Assembly (NCBI GenBank): GCA_002405995.1 | Contig: DHMW01000128.1 | Span: 1 to 5,994 of the forward strand | Direction of reading: 5' to 3' | DNA: 5,994 nucleotides | Source of the DNA: Oscillospiraceae bacterium UBA4632 | GTDB lineage: Bacteria > Bacillota > Clostridia > Oscillospirales > Oscillospiraceae | In this document: positions 5,571 to 5,994 of the stretch, piece after piece | Position numbering within the stretch: the first letter of the stretch is position 1 | Layout: each line of letters begins with the position of its first letter | Position numbers and translations under genes: made by a program | Notes under the pieces: generated by a model | The model's input: the letters and a program-made list of their open reading frames with translations, nothing else | The model's database searches: none | Told to the model about the DNA's origin: nothing

Positions 5571-5584
5571 GGGAGTACTCCCTT
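5569..5584. repeat. 16-bp perfect palindrome next to the 26-bp one
   Basis: AAGGGAGTACTCCCTT is fully self-complementary and shares its first two bases with the 26-bp palindrome. AAGGGA also occurs at 5538-5543 and could pair with TCCCTT at 5579-5584 around the larger stem, so two mutually exclusive RNA folds are possible. It lies 17 bases downstream (minus-strand sense) of the stop of the regulator-like gene. I see no convincing -35/-10 pair for the SLH gene in 5479-5601. Confidence 0.7.
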
Positions 5585-5601
5585 ACAATGCGTATTGGCT
5601 T

Positions 5602-5994
5602 CTATGTTTGCGCTGGCACCGTGATCCCCGCAAGGGAAAACTCAAAGCGCATCGCCAGCGCGCGGAACAGCTCCTGCATCACCCGCTCGGAGATCGTGCG
5701 GATATCCAGCCCTTCCACGAACCGGATCGCCTGTTCCGTTTCCTCCTTCGGTACGTTGTACGCCCGCAGGCTCATGGTGAGGAATAGCCGCAGCTTCTTT
5801 TCCAGCGACAGTTCCCCGTCGCACGGATGCGCCATGCAGCCGCGCATGATACCGGCCGAGCCGATCTCCATGTCATAGAAATCGCGGGCGGTCAGCTCCG
5901 GCTGATAGGGGCTGAAGATCTGATACAGCTCCTTCGCCGTTTCACGCTGGATGTACTCGGAAGCCTCTTTCTGCGTGTAGGCTTCAATGTAGAT
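5602..5994 (-). CDS. C-terminal part of a probable TetR/AcrR-type regulator (start outside window)
   Basis: An open frame runs from the window edge (first visible codon at 5994-5992) to TAG at 5604-5602, giving 130 residues with no internal stop. An ATG at 5871 is only an internal methionine, because the frame continues in clearly protein-like sequence upstream of it. The content is mostly helical, with segments such as IYIEAYTQKEASEYIQ, LEKKLRLFLTMSLRAYNV and ISERVMQELFRALAMRF. This and the length resemble the ligand-binding half of TetR/AcrR regulators (about 190-200 residues), whose N-terminal helix-turn-helix would then lie in the missing 60-70 residues. No diagnostic motif is visible, so the family call is tentative. 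It precedes the SLH gene on the same strand, with palindromes in the 123-base gap, which fits a regulator near its target. Confidence 0.5.
   Translation of the reverse strand: MYIEAYTQKEASEYIQRETAKELYQIFSPYQPELTARDFYDMEIGSAGIMRGCMAHPCDGELSLEKKLRLFLTMSLRAYNVPKEETEQAIRFVEGLDIRTISERVMQELFRALAMRFEFSLAGITVPAQT

Noticed and set aside
5542..5588. A minus-strand promoter using TTGTAA (5588-5583) or TTGCAT (5570-5565) as -35
   Set aside because: At 16-18 bp spacing neither is followed by a hexamer close to TATAAT, so I do not call a promoter. The SLH gene may be read from the upstream gene or use a non-consensus promoter.
4964..5878. A 304-codon + strand frame spanning the SLH gene start, the intergenic palindromes and the regulator-like gene
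   Set aside because: It is antisense to two supported genes, has no RBS-supported start I could defend, and is rich in Pro, Ser and Val as expected for a shadow frame.

Overview
The window looks like chromosome from a fairly GC-rich member of the Clostridia, most likely an Oscillospiraceae/Ruminococcaceae-type gut bacterium. The evidence is the short serine-biosynthesis dehydrogenase without an ACT domain, a Cof-type HAD phosphatase, and above all a long secreted protein. That protein joins beta-helix and GLUG repeats, a 'WYCEACGRYF' module and three C-terminal SLH repeats of the CTRAQ type. This placement rests on family resemblance only; no search was run.

Layout. Positions 1-1403 (+ strand) hold the 3' end of serC, then serA 29 bases later, closed by a strong intrinsic terminator. 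The two enzymes catalyse consecutive steps from 3-phosphoglycerate to phosphoserine. Positions 1404-1584 are intergenic: a perfect 15-bp-arm inverted repeat, a good promoter with an extended -10, a second related hairpin in the presumed leader, and a ribosome binding site. Positions 1585-2430 (+) encode a HAD-superfamily phosphatase with all four motifs and a GTG start. Positions 2431-2595 separate two convergent genes and hold a long stem-loop that probably ends the phosphatase transcript.

Positions 2596-5478 (- strand) encode a 960-residue exported SLH protein, the most distinctive gene here. From the N terminus it has a signal peptide, a beta-helix region, four exact-period 15-residue GGTF repeats, GLUG repeats, a CxxC module, an InlB-B-like fold and three SLH repeats that fit attachment to the cell wall. 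Base composition falls from about 70-75% GC at both ends to about 48-52% in the GLUG part, which suggests a mosaic origin. Positions 5479-5601 form its upstream region, with two adjacent DNA palindromes sharing a GGGA-N4-TCCC core 19 bp apart. Positions 5602-5994 (-) are the C-terminal 130 residues of a gene that runs off the window and resembles the ligand-binding part of a TetR/AcrR regulator.

No RNA gene, CRISPR array, insertion sequence or complete new system is visible. The best candidates for something undescribed are the palindrome cluster between the regulator-like gene and the SLH protein, and the paired inverted repeats around the phosphatase promoter.
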